64,000 bases of DNA from Magnetospirillum sulfuroxidans (GCF_018224925.1 NZ_JAGTUF010000006.1:105980-169979); one strand, 5' to 3'; shown: positions 17,401 to 26,142, numbered from the stretch's first letter. Notes: a model not told the origin generated them from the letters alone. Program-made: numbers and translations.

Positions 17401-17682
17401 CGGCCGATCTTGATGACCTCGCTTGCCTTCATCATGGGGGTGGTGCCGCTGGTGGTGTCGAGCGGGGCGGGGGCGGAGATGCGTCAGGCCATGGGGGTGG
17501 CGGTGTTCGCCGGCATGATCGGGGTGACCGCGTTCGGCATCTTCCTGACCCCGGTGTTCTATGTGCTGATCCGTCGTCTGGTCGGCAACCGGCCGCTGCA
17601 CCACCATCAGGGCAGCCACGCAGTCAAGGTTCCCGATGAAATCGAGGCGCCGCTTTCACCCCATCCCTTGCCGGCGGAATAA
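14464..17682 (+). CDS. RND multidrug efflux permease (HAE1 family, AcrB/MexF-like)
   Basis: A 1072-residue, 12-helix inner membrane proton/drug antiporter. The start 'MNISKFFIDRPVFAGVLSV' is diagnostic. The proton-relay aspartate pair is in 'GIVVDDAIVVVENVERN' (helix 4). Two large periplasmic loops and the second repeat, with 'LVVLVGLSAKNAILIVEFA', follow. The ATG at 14464 lies 28 bases after the adaptor gene and has GAGGGCGAC before it; the longer open frame to 14335 overlaps the adaptor gene. Together with the SDR and TetR it forms a drug-response locus. The histidine-rich tail 'PLHHHQGSH' is a minor oddity. Confidence 0.95.
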   Translation: MNISKFFIDRPVFAGVLSVLIFVSGLLALGNLPISEYPEVVPPTVVVRANYPGANPTVIAETVATPIEEAINGVENMLYMGSQATTDGLMTLTVTFKLGTDPDKAQQLVQNRVSQAEPRLPEEVRRLGITTVKSSPDLTMVVHLLSPDGRYDMTYLRNYAVLNVKDRLARINGVGQVQLFGSGDYSMRIWLDPQKVAERGLAAGDVVAAIREQNVQAAAGVVGASPGLAGVDLQLSVNAQGRLQSEDEFGDIIVKTDANGAVTRLRDLGRIELGAAQYALRSLLDNKSAVAVPIFQAPGSNAIEISDHVRATMAELKTYMPEGIDYEIVYDPTQFVRASIKSVIHTLLEAVLLVVLVVILFLQTWRASIIPLLAVPVSVVGTFAVMHLLGVSINALSLFGLVLAIGIVVDDAIVVVENVERNIEAGLSPKQATYRAMREVSGPIVAIALVLVAVFVPLAFISGLTGQFYKQFALTIAISTVISAINSLTLSPALSALLLKGHDAPKDRLTRIMDSGLGWLFRGFNRVFGAGTRAYAGGVEKVIGRKALMMAIYLAMVGVTYGLFQAVPGGFVPMQDKQYLIGFAQLPDAATLDRTEDVIRTMSAIALEDPGVEHAISFPGLSINGFTNSTNSGIVFAALKSFDQRQDPSMSAGAIAMRLNQKYAGLQDAFVVMFPPPPVQGLGTTGGFKLQIEDRGSAGYPATDAAVKAFMAEAAKAPELANLFSSYQVNVPQLYADLDRTKARQLGVAVTDVFDTLQIYLGSLYVNDFNKFGRTYSVRVQADAPFRAHADDIGKLKVRSNSGEMVPLAALLAVKQTAGPERAMRYNGFLSADISGAAAPGYSSGEAQAAAERIAAQTLPKGFSFEWTELTYQQILAGNSAVIVFPLAILLVFLVLAAQYESLTLPIAIIMIVPMGLLAAMTGIWLTGGDNNVFTQIGLVVLVGLSAKNAILIVEFARELEFVGRTPMQAAMEAARLRLRPILMTSLAFIMGVVPLVVSSGAGAEMRQAMGVAVFAGMIGVTAFGIFLTPVFYVLIRRLVGNRPLHHHQGSHAVKVPDEIEAPLSPHPLPAE

Positions 17683-17710
17683 CCGATCCCCCAACCCCCG
17701 GCAAAGGCGG

Positions 17711-17751
17711 AACCCCGGGTTGCTTCCCTGACTCAGAAGCGACCCGGGGTT
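17711..17751 (+). terminator. Strong hairpin after the RND permease
   Basis: A 16-bp stem with one G-T wobble (17711-17726 and 17736-17751) closes a nine-base loop, 28 bases after the permease stop. No T-run follows, so termination efficiency is uncertain. A smaller CCCGG-CCGGG hairpin at 17769-17783 lies just past the end of convergent katA. Confidence 0.6.
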
Positions 17752-17791
17752 CATCATGTGGATATCGGCCCGGTTTTGCCGGGTGGGGTGG

Positions 17792-19249
17792 TTATTGCGC
17801 CAGGGCTGCTGTCACCCCGGCGGCATAATCGGGGTGAATTTGTGCGAACAGGGCCAGCTGGCGCTCGACGATATTGGCGGGCACCCCAGCCATGGCGGCG
17901 GCGATATTGCCGTACAGCCGGGCTTTGTGGGCGTCGTCGAACAATGCCCACAGGGCGCGGGGTTGGGCGAAATCGTCATTGCCGTCGCGGTGGGAATAGC
18001 GGTCGGCCATGCCGTCCACGGCCAGGGGCGGTTCCTTGTATTGCGGGGCCTCGGTCGGGCCGTTCATGGAATTGGGCTCGTAATAGGCATCAGGATTGCC
18101 GGTATCGTTGGCGAAAAAGCGCATGGCGCCATCCTTGTGATAATGGTGCACCGGACAGCGCGGCTGGTTGACCGGCAGGGCTTCGTAATGGGTTCCCAGG
18201 CGATAGCGATGGGCGTCAGCATACGAGAACAGCCGGGCTTGCAGCATTTTGTCCGGCGAGGCGCCGATGCCGGGCACGGTGTTGGAGGGCGAGAACGCCG
18301 CCTGTTCGATCTCGGCGAAGTAATTCGCGGGGTTGCGGTTCAGTTCGATCACCCCGACCTGTTGCAGCGGCGCATCGGCATGGGGCCACACTTTGGTCAG
18401 ATCAAAGGGGTTGAAGCCGGTGCGGTTGCTCCACTCTTCCGCCTGTTGCTCGCTCATCACCTGGACCTGAACGGTCCAGCGCGGGAAACGGCCGGATTCG
18501 ATGGCCCCGAACAAGGCTTCTTGATAGCTTTCGCGGCTCTTGCCGATGACCTGCCCGGATTCGGCGTTGGTCATGGTCTGCCATCCCTGTTGGGTCTTGA
18601 AATGGAACTTGACCCAGAACCGCTCGCCGGCCTGATTCCACAAGGAATAGGTGTGGCTGCCATAGCCGTTCATGTGCATGGGCGTCACCGGGATGCCGCG
18701 ATCAGAGAACAAGATGGTGACCTGATGCAGGCTTTCCGGTGACAGCGACCAGAAATCCCACATGGCGGTGGGCGACCGCAGATTGCTGCGCGGATGGCGC
18801 TTTTGCGTGTGAATGAAATCGGGGAATTTCAGTGGGTCGCGGATGAAGAATACCGGGGTATTGTTGCCGACCAGATCCCAATTGCCTTCCTCGGTATAGA
18901 ATTTCAAGGCGAAGCCGCGGACGTCGCGCTCGGCATCCGCCGCCCCCATCTCGCCGGCGACGGTGGAAAAACGCGCCAGCATCGGCGTCTGTTTGCCGAC
19001 GCCGGCGAAGATGGCGGCGCGGCTATGGGCGCTGATGTCGTGGGTGACGGTGAAGGTGCCGAAGGCCCCCCAGCCCTTGGCGTGAACCACACGCTCGGGG
19101 ATGCGCTCGCGATTTTGGTGGGCCAGCTTTTCCAGCAGATGGTGATCTTGCAGCAGCAGCGGCCCACGCGGCCCGGCGCTCAATGAATTCTGGTTGTCGG
19201 TGACCGGAGCCCCGGCGGTGGTGGTCTGATGATAGGGACACTTGCTCAT
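17792..19249 (-). CDS. katA: Monofunctional heme catalase
   Basis: A 485-residue small-subunit (clade 3 type) catalase that splits H2O2 to water and O2. The distal histidine is in '[12 protein letters not shown]', the distal asparagine in 'VGNNTPVFF', and the heme-ligating tyrosine in '[14 protein letters not shown]'. The ATG at 19249 is preceded by CCGGAGGATCGT; the in-frame start at 19291 adds a basic tail absent from the family. No signal peptide is seen, so it is cytoplasmic. A strong -10 and a palindrome lie upstream. Confidence 0.95.
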   Translation of the reverse strand: MSKCPYHQTTTAGAPVTDNQNSLSAGPRGPLLLQDHHLLEKLAHQNRERIPERVVHAKGWGAFGTFTVTHDISAHSRAAIFAGVGKQTPMLARFSTVAGEMGAADAERDVRGFALKFYTEEGNWDLVGNNTPVFFIRDPLKFPDFIHTQKRHPRSNLRSPTAMWDFWSLSPESLHQVTILFSDRGIPVTPMHMNGYGSHTYSLWNQAGERFWVKFHFKTQQGWQTMTNAESGQVIGKSRESYQEALFGAIESGRFPRWTVQVQVMSEQQAEEWSNRTGFNPFDLTKVWPHADAPLQQVGVIELNRNPANYFAEIEQAAFSPSNTVPGIGASPDKMLQARLFSYADAHRYRLGTHYEALPVNQPRCPVHHYHKDGAMRFFANDTGNPDAYYEPNSMNGPTEAPQYKEPPLAVDGMADRYSHRDGNDDFAQPRALWALFDDAHKARLYGNIAAAMAGVPANIVERQLALFAQIHPDYAAGVTAALAQ

Positions 19250-19310
19250 GACGATCCTCCGGAATTGACGCCTTGGCGGCACAGGATGCAATCATAGGCA
19301 GCGGCCTATT

Positions 19311-19371
19311 ATTATAGAAATTGGTTTAATTTTTAGATGTGATCGATTCTATCAATGATGATGCGCATCAT
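19311..19371 (-). promoter_or_regulatory. katA promoter region: consensus -10 and a 14-bp palindrome
   Basis: On the minus strand a perfect TATAAT (complement of 19311-19316) has no good -35 at 16-18 bases, which suggests activator dependence. A perfect palindrome, ATGATGCGCATCAT (19358-19371), lies about 50 bases further upstream, just past the end of the arsC-like gene. ATAG/CTAT fragments occur nearby, but their spacing does not match the OxyR pattern. The regulator is not identified. Confidence 0.45.
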
Positions 19372-19377
19372 GTGGGA

Positions 19378-19725
19378 TCAGGCCGGGAAAATGGCGGCGT
19401 AGCGTTCCGGCTTGAAGCCGATCTCGATGCCCTCCGCGTATTCCAGCACCGGCCGCTTGATCATCGACGGCTGTTCCCGCATCAGGGCGATGGCCTTGTC
19501 GCGGTCCAGATTCTGCTTGGCCTCATCGGGGAGTTTGCGAAAGGTGGTGCCGGCGCGGTTGATCACCTTTTCCCAGCCGGCGGCGTCGCACCAGCGTTCC
19601 AGCGCCGCGCGTTCGATTCCGGCTTTCTTGAAATCGTGGAAGTCATGGGCGATGCCGTGGCTGTCCAACCAGACGAAGGCCTTCTTCATGGTGTCGCAGG
19701 CCTTGATGCCGTAAAGCGTGGTCAT
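19378..19725 (-). CDS. ArsC/Spx-family reductase, YffB type
   Basis: A 115-residue thioredoxin-fold protein. The start 'LYGIKACDTMKKAFVWLD' with a single conserved cysteine (Cys10), and the later 'MIKRPVLEY', are typical of the YffB branch of the ArsC family. Classical arsenate reductases use the same fold with glutathione, but YffB proteins are not proven arsenate reductases and may act in thiol chemistry. The ATG at 19725 is four bases after the purT stop, so the two genes are likely cotranscribed; the reason for the pairing is not obvious. Confidence 0.88.
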   Translation of the reverse strand: MTTLYGIKACDTMKKAFVWLDSHGIAHDFHDFKKAGIERAALERWCDAAGWEKVINRAGTTFRKLPDEAKQNLDRDKAIALMREQPSMIKRPVLEYAEGIEIGFKPERYAAIFPA

Positions 19726-19729
19726 GGAA

Positions 19730-20911
19730 TCAGCCCTGGTAGCGGATGCTGATCTTGGCCGCCGCCGCCCGTGCCGCCGCCCGCGCCGTGTCGGTATCGC
19801 CATCTGGCGCCAGGGCCAGGGCGACGGCCATGCGGCGATAGGGCCGGGTCGTCGGCTTGTTGAAGACGCGGACATCGACGTCAATGCCCGCTGCCGGCGC
19901 GATCAGGGCGTCAGCCAGGCCTTCGATGGTGAAGTCGCGGCTGTCGCGATCGGCCAGGACCACGGCGCTGGCCGCCGGGCCGAACTGGGTGATCGCCGGG
20001 ATCGGCAGGCCCAGGATCGCCCGCGCATGCAGATCGAACTCGGTCAAATTCTGCGAGATCAGCGTCACCATGCCAGTGTCGTGCGGGCGCGGCGACAATT
20101 CGGAAAAGATCACCGCGTCGCCCTTGACGAAGAATTCGACGCCGAACAGGCCATAGCCGCCCAGATTGTCGACCACCGCCGTGGCCATGCGCTGGGCCTC
20201 GGCCACCGCCTGTGGGGTCATCGGCGTCGGCTGCCAGCTTTCCTGATAGTCGCCGCGTTCCTGGCGGTGGCCGATGGGGTCGCAAAACAGCACGCCGTCA
20301 CGGGTGCGGATGGTCAGCAGCGTGATCTCGTAGTCGAAGTCGATAAAGGCCTCGACGATGACCCGCTGGCGGTCGCCGCGCATGCCGGCCACCGCGTAAT
20401 TCCAGGCGGCATCGATGGCATCGGCGGATTTCACCGTGCTTTGGCCCTTGCCCGACGACGACATCACCGGCTTGATCACACAGGGGATGCCGACCGTGGC
20501 GACGGCGGCCCGCATTTCTTCCAGGGTTTCGGCGTAAAGATAGGTGGAGGTCGGCAGGTTGAGTTCGGCCGCCGCCACCTCGCGGATACGGTCGCGGTTC
20601 ATGGTCATGATGGTGGCCCGCGCCGACGGCACCACGTTTTGGCCGTTATCCTCGTAGTGCTTGAGCACCTCGGTGCGGATGGCCTCGACCTCGGGAACGA
20701 TGAAATCGGGCTTATGCTTGTCGATGGCCGCGCCAAGCGCGGCGGCGTCGAGCATGGAGAAGACCTCGGCCTCGTCCGCCACCTGCATGGCCGGGGCGCC
20801 GGCATAGGCGTCGCAGGCGATGACATGAGCGCCCAGGCGCTTGGCTGAAATGACGAATTCACGCCCCAATTCGCCGGAGCCGAGCAGCAGGATTTTGGCG
20901 ATGGCGGTCAT
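19730..20911 (-). CDS. purT: Formate-dependent phosphoribosylglycinamide formyltransferase
   Basis: A 393-residue ATP-grasp enzyme making formyl-GAR from GAR, formate and ATP in purine synthesis, an alternative to folate-dependent PurN. 'LLLGSGELGREFVISAKRLG' opens the N-terminal domain. 'CVIKPVMSSSGKGQS' is the ATP-grasp loop, and 'GVEFFVKGDAVIFSELSPRPHDTGMVTLISQ' carries the metal ligands. The length is normal. The 212-base gap upstream (20912-21123), shared with the divergent HbpS-like gene, is AT-richer near 20930-20960; I could not assign a specific operator there. Confidence 0.95.
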   Translation of the reverse strand: MTAIAKILLLGSGELGREFVISAKRLGAHVIACDAYAGAPAMQVADEAEVFSMLDAAALGAAIDKHKPDFIVPEVEAIRTEVLKHYEDNGQNVVPSARATIMTMNRDRIREVAAAELNLPTSTYLYAETLEEMRAAVATVGIPCVIKPVMSSSGKGQSTVKSADAIDAAWNYAVAGMRGDRQRVIVEAFIDFDYEITLLTIRTRDGVLFCDPIGHRQERGDYQESWQPTPMTPQAVAEAQRMATAVVDNLGGYGLFGVEFFVKGDAVIFSELSPRPHDTGMVTLISQNLTEFDLHARAILGLPIPAITQFGPAASAVVLADRDSRDFTIEGLADALIAPAAGIDVDVRVFNKPTTRPYRRMAVALALAPDGDTDTARAAARAAAAKISIRYQG

Positions 20912-21123
20912 GTCAGGTTACTCCAGCTCAGGAATCAGGTTGTTTTTATGTGGAAAAGCTAATCTATTATGCGCAGGGAGCGGCGCGCTTTCGATGATCC
21001 CTATCTCAGTAACAAAATTTCTGCGCCAAGCAAAGGTTCGCCTCGCCGCGACGATCCGCTTTGGCTGATGCGGTCAGAGCCTGACACGGCGGCGCCCCGT
21101 CCAGAACCGTTCGGAGACACATC

Positions 21124-21615
21124 ATGCGCAAATTTCTGTTGGCATTGGCCGCCATGGCCGCTGTTTCCCCGGCTTATGCCGCTGACGGCACTTTCGATCA
21201 AGCGATGTTGACGCCGGAAGCGGCGCTGAAGGCGGCGCAGGCCGCCATGGATTCTTGCCGCAAGAACGGTTGGCAAGTCGCGGTTTCGGTGGTTGATCGT
21301 GGCGGCAATGTTCAGGCCTTGCTGCGCGACCGTTACGCCGGTCCCCATACGGTGGGGGTCGCCACCGGCAAGGCGTGGACGGCGGTCAGCTTTCGCACCA
21401 ACACCACTGATTTGGTGGCGTTGACCGGTCCCGGCATGGCGCAAGCGGGATTGCGCACCGTGCCGGGCGCCACCGTTTTGGGCGGCGGGCTTAAGATCGA
21501 AGCCGCCGGCGCCCTGATCGCCGGGATTGGGGTCTCGGGCGCGCCGGGGGGTGAATCCGATGATATTTGCGCCAAGGCCGGGCTGGCGGCGATACAGGAT
21601 CTGCTCAATTTCTAA
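21124..21615 (+). CDS. GlcG/HbpS-type heme-binding domain protein, exported
   Basis: A 163-residue protein with a clear Sec signal peptide, 'KFLLALAAMAAVSPAYA', cleaved near residue 20, then one full GlcG/DUF336 domain (about 28-160). HbpS in Streptomyces binds heme and signals redox stress; exported alphaproteobacterial members are poorly studied. The core 'VAVSVVDRGGNVQALLRDRYAG' and a glycine-rich segment near 'GGGLKIEAAG' are typical. Being periplasmic and near katA, it might sense heme or oxidants, but that is inference. Its stop overlaps the convergent diguanylate cyclase gene. Confidence 0.85.
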   Translation: MRKFLLALAAMAAVSPAYAADGTFDQAMLTPEAALKAAQAAMDSCRKNGWQVAVSVVDRGGNVQALLRDRYAGPHTVGVATGKAWTAVSFRTNTTDLVALTGPGMAQAGLRTVPGATVLGGGLKIEAAGALIAGIGVSGAPGGESDDICAKAGLAAIQDLLNF

Positions 21616-23432
21616 TCCGTCGCGGCGAGCACGGCGCGGTCGCGGCCTTGGTTCTTGGCCGCGTACAGGGCGTGGTCGGCCCGTGACAGCAAGTCTTCCA
21701 GCCCATCGGCCTCGGTGCCGATGGCGATGCCGATGCTGACCCGGAATTCAAGGATGCAATCGTCACTCAGCCTGACCTGGGTGGCGCGGACACGGTTCAA
21801 GATCTGGTTGGCGACGCGCTCGGCGGCATTGCCGGGGGCCTGGGCCAGGATGAGGGCGAATTCTTCGCCGCCCATGCGGCCGGCGATGTCGGCGCCACGG
21901 GCGGATTCGCGCAAAATGGTCGCCAAATGGCGCAACACCTGATCGCCGGCCGCGTGGCCATGGGTGTCGTTGACATGCTTGAAGTGGTCGGCATCGACCA
22001 TCAGCACGGCAAGGGGGGCGCCCTTGCTTTCCGCCAATAGGCGATTGCCCTGTTCCAGAAAGGCGGTGCGGTTCAACATTTCGGTCAGCCCGTCGACGGT
22101 GGCCAAGTGGGTCAACCGGGCCTCGGCCTGCTTGCGTTCGGTGATGTCGCGGATGACGCCGACATGGATCATGGTGTCGCCGTTGCGATGGGTGCCGACA
22201 GTCAATTCAATGGGGAATTCGCTGCAATCCTTGCGCAAGCCGACCATTTCCCGGCCGCGCCCGACATTACGGGCCGGCTGCATGCGGGCATGCGCCAGAT
22301 AATTGTCATGGGTGGCGGCATAACGCGGCGGCATCAGCATGTTGATGCTTTGGCGGATCACTTCGTCTTCTTCATAGCCGAACAGAGTTTGGGCCGCAGG
22401 GTTGAATTCGGTGATCAATCCCTGGTGATCGATGACCACGACGGCATCTTGGGCCACCGACAGGAAGCTTTGAAGGCGGTTGGCGGTGGTTTGCAATTGC
22501 GTGGTGCGTTCCTGCACCCTTTGTTCCAAGCGGGCGTTGGTTTCGGCGAGATCAGCCAACACCTGTCGGCGGCGCAGGGTTTGGCGGCGCAGGCCGAAGG
22601 CGCCGGCACCGATCACCACCGAACCGCACAGGGCCAGAACCAGGGCGGCGTTACGTTCTTGCCGCCAGGGGGCCAATCTGGTCTCCAGGTTGATCTCGAC
22701 TTCGACCTGAACCGGATAGCGCGAGGAATGCCGTCGGGTCGCGATGGACGGATCATTGCGCGCGGGCGCGGGAATCTCGGTTTCGGTGCTGAGATTGGGC
22801 AGGCTGGCGATAACGGCGCCGTTGACGTGGCGCAAGATGATCGTCGTGCTTTCTTCATTGGCCAAGGTGTCGAACATATCGACGAAATGCAGCGGCGATA
22901 TGCCGCAGAGCATCACCCCGGCGAAACGCCCGTCGGGTGTTTCCAGCCGTTGGGTCAGGGGGACGATCCAGGTGCCGTTGGTCCTGTTCCGCAACGGGGG
23001 GCCGAGCAGGGGCTGAAAGCTTGGGGTATCGCGGTGATGGATGAAATAGGGGCGGTCGGCCACGTTGCCGCCGCGAAAATCCGCCCCTTGCGAATTCAGG
23101 CGCAGATCGCCATGGGCGTCGAAGGCCAGGAACGCCGTTAAAGCGGGGGACGCCCGTCGCCGTTCGGTCAAGGCGGCCACCACCTCGGGGCGGGGCGTTT
23201 CAACCATCGCGCCGGTCACGCTTACCAATTGGGCCAGACCGGTCAGCGTCCGCTGGCTGCTTTCAATGAATTCGCTGACGCTGGCTTCGATCAGGGTGGC
23301 GGTGCTGGCGGCCTCGATTTCGATAGCGGCGACCGCCGTCCGGCGTTGCCGTTCAAGCGCGGCGAACACCGCCACATTGAAGATGACGATCAACAAAATA
23401 CCGATGGGTGGCCAGATCGTGGTCTTACGCAA
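21612..23432 (-). CDS. Membrane diguanylate cyclase: dCACHE-like sensor, PAS, GGDEF
   Basis: A 606-residue signalling enzyme making cyclic di-GMP from GTP. It has one helix (about 10-28), a periplasmic CACHE-type sensor (about 35-255), a second helix (about 265-285), a coiled coil, a PAS domain (about 310-430) ending in 'VGVIRDITERKQAEARL', and a GGDEF domain (about 440-600). The active site is GGEEF. The inhibitory site RGAD lies exactly five residues before it, so product inhibition is expected. The domain opens with 'TVDGLTEMLNR' instead of the usual HDxLTGLxNR. No EAL domain is present, and the gene is solitary. Confidence 0.92.
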   Translation of the reverse strand: MRKTTIWPPIGILLIVIFNVAVFAALERQRRTAVAAIEIEAASTATLIEASVSEFIESSQRTLTGLAQLVSVTGAMVETPRPEVVAALTERRRASPALTAFLAFDAHGDLRLNSQGADFRGGNVADRPYFIHHRDTPSFQPLLGPPLRNRTNGTWIVPLTQRLETPDGRFAGVMLCGISPLHFVDMFDTLANEESTTIILRHVNGAVIASLPNLSTETEIPAPARNDPSIATRRHSSRYPVQVEVEINLETRLAPWRQERNAALVLALCGSVVIGAGAFGLRRQTLRRRQVLADLAETNARLEQRVQERTTQLQTTANRLQSFLSVAQDAVVVIDHQGLITEFNPAAQTLFGYEEDEVIRQSINMLMPPRYAATHDNYLAHARMQPARNVGRGREMVGLRKDCSEFPIELTVGTHRNGDTMIHVGVIRDITERKQAEARLTHLATVDGLTEMLNRTAFLEQGNRLLAESKGAPLAVLMVDADHFKHVNDTHGHAAGDQVLRHLATILRESARGADIAGRMGGEEFALILAQAPGNAAERVANQILNRVRATQVRLSDDCILEFRVSIGIAIGTEADGLEDLLSRADHALYAAKNQGRDRAVLAATD

Positions 23433-23494
23433 GCGCCACCTTTATCAAAATGCAGATCCAGGATACGCCTTAAAGGCGAAATCTCAAGCCTGCA

Positions 23495-24796
23495 TCACGG
23501 CGATGACGTTACTCCTTCCGGCTTGCCGACGATGACGACCAGCAGGTTGTCGGCATCCAGCAGGCGTTTGGCCGCTGTCTTGACCTGATCCATATCGACC
23601 GCCGCGATCAGGGCGTTGCGGCGTTGCAGATAATCGATGCCCAATTTGTCCGATTGCATGACCACCAGCAGATTGGCGATGGCGGCGGTGGAATCCAGGG
23701 ATAGCGGGAACGATCCGGTCAGATAGGTCTTGGCGTCGGCCAATTCGGTTTCGCTTGGGCCGGCGTCAGCCATGCGCCGGAGTTCCTGGCGGATAAGGTC
23801 CAGCGATTGCTTGACCCGCGCGTTCTGGGTGGCGACGCCGCCGACCAGCACGCCGGCATGATCCATGGGCAACAAATAGGAATAGACGGAATAAGCAAGG
23901 CCGCGCTTTTCCCGGACTTCTTCGGTCAAGCGCGAGGAAAAGCCGCCGCCGCCCAAGATGTAGTTCATCACATAGGCGGGAAACCAATTGCTGTCATCGC
24001 GCTTGATCCCCGGCGCGCCGAACACGGCGACGCTTTGCGGAATGTCGCGCTGTTCGACGATGGTCTTGCCGGTGGCGATGGTGGCTTCGCTGACCTTGAT
24101 CGCCGGATGGCTGGCCGGCAGGGCGCCAAAGGTTTGGTCCAGCAACGGCGCCAATTGTTCGGGGGTGATGTCGCCGACGATTCCGACGATCAGGCCTTGG
24201 CGGCTCAGCCAGGTTTTGGCGTGCGCCTTCAGCTCGGCCGTCTTGATCGCCTTGACCGTGTCGGGGGCGCCGTTGACGGGGCGGGCATAAGGATGCGCGC
24301 CAAAGGCCGCCTTGTTCCACAGGCGCGAGGCGACGGAATTGGGGTTTTGCAATTCGCGGGTCAGCCCGGCCAGGATCTGGCCGCGAATGCGTTCGGTTGG
24401 CTCCTTGTCGAAGCGGGGCTGGGTCAGGGCCAGACGGAACAGTTCGAAGGCGGTGTCGCGGTTGTCGGTCAGGGTTTTCAGCGAGCCGCGCAGATCGTCC
24501 CTGCCGGCATGGAAGGACAAGCCGATGGACAGATCCTCCAGCTTGCCCTGGAAGCTTTGCGAATCGTAAGGCCCGGCGCCTTCGTCCAGCAGGCTGGCCA
24601 TCATGTTGACCAGACCGGGCTTGGTCTCGACGGCGGCGCCGCCGGCAAAGGCCACTTCCATGGCGATGATCGGGTTGGCGTGGTCCTGCACCAGCCAGGC
24701 CTCAATGCCGCCGGGGCTGGTGACTTTTTCCACGGTGACGGCCCAAGCGGGCAGGGGCAGCGTCAGCAGCAGGGCGAAGACAAGGCGGCGGATCAT
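23495..24796 (-). CDS. M16 family peptidase-like protein, non-catalytic partner
   Basis: A 433-residue exported M16-fold protein with a signal peptide, 'RRLVFALLLTLPLPAWA'. At the place of the zinc motif HxxEH it reads 'GLVNMMASLLDEGAG', which lacks both histidines, so it should be inactive on its own. The C-terminal half has the substrate-binding arginine/tyrosine region around 'REKRGLAYSVYSYL'. Inactive and active M16 subunits commonly work as a pair, like mitochondrial processing peptidase. Its ATG overlaps the stop of the active partner (ATGA). Confidence 0.9.
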   Translation of the reverse strand: MIRRLVFALLLTLPLPAWAVTVEKVTSPGGIEAWLVQDHANPIIAMEVAFAGGAAVETKPGLVNMMASLLDEGAGPYDSQSFQGKLEDLSIGLSFHAGRDDLRGSLKTLTDNRDTAFELFRLALTQPRFDKEPTERIRGQILAGLTRELQNPNSVASRLWNKAAFGAHPYARPVNGAPDTVKAIKTAELKAHAKTWLSRQGLIVGIVGDITPEQLAPLLDQTFGALPASHPAIKVSEATIATGKTIVEQRDIPQSVAVFGAPGIKRDDSNWFPAYVMNYILGGGGFSSRLTEEVREKRGLAYSVYSYLLPMDHAGVLVGGVATQNARVKQSLDLIRQELRRMADAGPSETELADAKTYLTGSFPLSLDSTAAIANLLVVMQSDKLGIDYLQRRNALIAAVDMDQVKTAAKRLLDADNLLVVIVGKPEGVTSSP

Positions 24797-26142
24797 TGGC
24801 GGGCTTCCTGGGCGGCGGGCAACAGCAGGCCGGTGACCGAAGCGTTATCGGACAAAACGGCGCGGGCGGTGGCGTTGACCTGATCGGCGGTGATGGCGGC
24901 AATGCGGTTGGGCCAGTCTTCCACGTCGGCGACGCTTTGGCCGGTGGTCAGCGCTTCCCCCAGAACGCGGGCGGCGGTGTGGAGCGAATCGCGGGCATAG
25001 ACCACTTCCGCCTTCAGCCGAGTCTTGGCCCGCCGCACTTCGTCCTCGCTGATGCCGGTTTTCAGCAACAAGGCGATTTCGGCTTTCATCGCCGCCTGTA
25101 GCTTGTCCATGCTGATCCCCGGACGGGGCGAGGCGGCGAAGCCGAAGGTGGTCTGGTCCAAGGCGCCGGCATCGTACCAGGCATGGGCCGAGGCGGCGAG
25201 ACCCTGATCGACCACCAAAGCCTTGTACAGCCGGCTGGTGGCGCCCCCCGACAGCACTTCCGCCAACACCTCAAGCGCTTGCGGTTGGGTCTTGTCGACG
25301 GCCGAATGCTGGCTGGGGGCGACGTATAATCGTGTCCAGGACGGTTGTTTGACCCGCGGGTCGGCAAGGGTGATCTGGCGGGCGCCGGCTTGCGGCGGTT
25401 CGCTGGCGCGGATACGGGGCGGCAAGTGTTCTGGCTTCAAGGGGCCATAATAGGTTTCGGCCAGGGCGATGACCTTGGCCGGGTCCACATCGCCGGCGAC
25501 CACCAAGATGGCGTTGTTGGGGGCGTACCAGCGTTTATAGAAATCCAGGGCGTCGGTGCGGCTTAGGCCGGCCAATTCCCCCGGCCAGCCGATGACCGGC
25601 CGGCGATACGGGTGGTTGAGGAACAAAGCCGCTTCCAGCCGCTCTTGCAGCAGCGCGGCGGGGTCGTTGTCGGTGCGCGAGCGCCGTTCTTCCTTGACCA
25701 CTTCCAGTTCCGACGTCACGTCGTTTTCGGCCAGCGTCAGGTTGCGCATGCGGTCGGCTTCCAGCTTCATCACCAGTTCCAGCCGGTCGGCGGCGATGTT
25801 TTGGAAATAGGCGGTGTAGTCGGACGCGGTGAAAGCGTTATCGCGGCCGCCATTGCGGGCGACAATCTTCGAGAACTCGCCGGGCGGAATCTCGGGCGTG
25901 CCCTTGAACATCAGGTGTTCGAGAAAATGGGCGATCCCCGATTTGCCGGCGGTTTCATCGGCGGCGCCGACCCGGTACCAGACCATGTGGCTGACGATGG
26001 GGGCACGATGGTTTTCGACGACGACCACCTCAAGGCCGTTGCTCAAGGTCTTGGTCACCGGGTTGAAGACCTGGGCCTGGGCCGGCAAGGCCACCGTGAT
26101 CGCCAGGGCCGCCATCGCCGCCCAATCGCGCCACATCCGCAT
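24793..26142 (-). CDS. M16 family zinc metallopeptidase, catalytic subunit
   Basis: A 449-residue periplasmic peptidase with a signal peptide, 'AAMAALAITVALPAQA'. The inverted zinc motif HxxEH is present in 'GIAHFLEHLMFKGT', and the distal glutamate lies in 'SELEVVKEERRSR'. I chose the ATG at 26142 because it gives a normal signal peptide; a frame extending to 26244 adds a polar tail. It is coupled to the non-catalytic partner downstream, and the pair most likely degrades peptides or leader sequences in the periplasm. The substrate is unknown. Confidence 0.92.
   Translation of the reverse strand: MRMWRDWAAMAALAITVALPAQAQVFNPVTKTLSNGLEVVVVENHRAPIVSHMVWYRVGAADETAGKSGIAHFLEHLMFKGTPEIPPGEFSKIVARNGGRDNAFTASDYTAYFQNIAADRLELVMKLEADRMRNLTLAENDVTSELEVVKEERRSRTDNDPAALLQERLEAALFLNHPYRRPVIGWPGELAGLSRTDALDFYKRWYAPNNAILVVAGDVDPAKVIALAETYYGPLKPEHLPPRIRASEPPQAGARQITLADPRVKQPSWTRLYVAPSQHSAVDKTQPQALEVLAEVLSGGATSRLYKALVVDQGLAASAHAWYDAGALDQTTFGFAASPRPGISMDKLQAAMKAEIALLLKTGISEDEVRRAKTRLKAEVVYARDSLHTAARVLGEALTTGQSVADVEDWPNRIAAITADQVNATARAVLSDNASVTGLLLPAAQEARQ

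Noticed and set aside
19250..19330. An OxyR box upstream of katA
   Set aside because: ATAG and CTAT elements occur, but their spacing is 8 and 4 bases instead of 7, so the match is not convincing.
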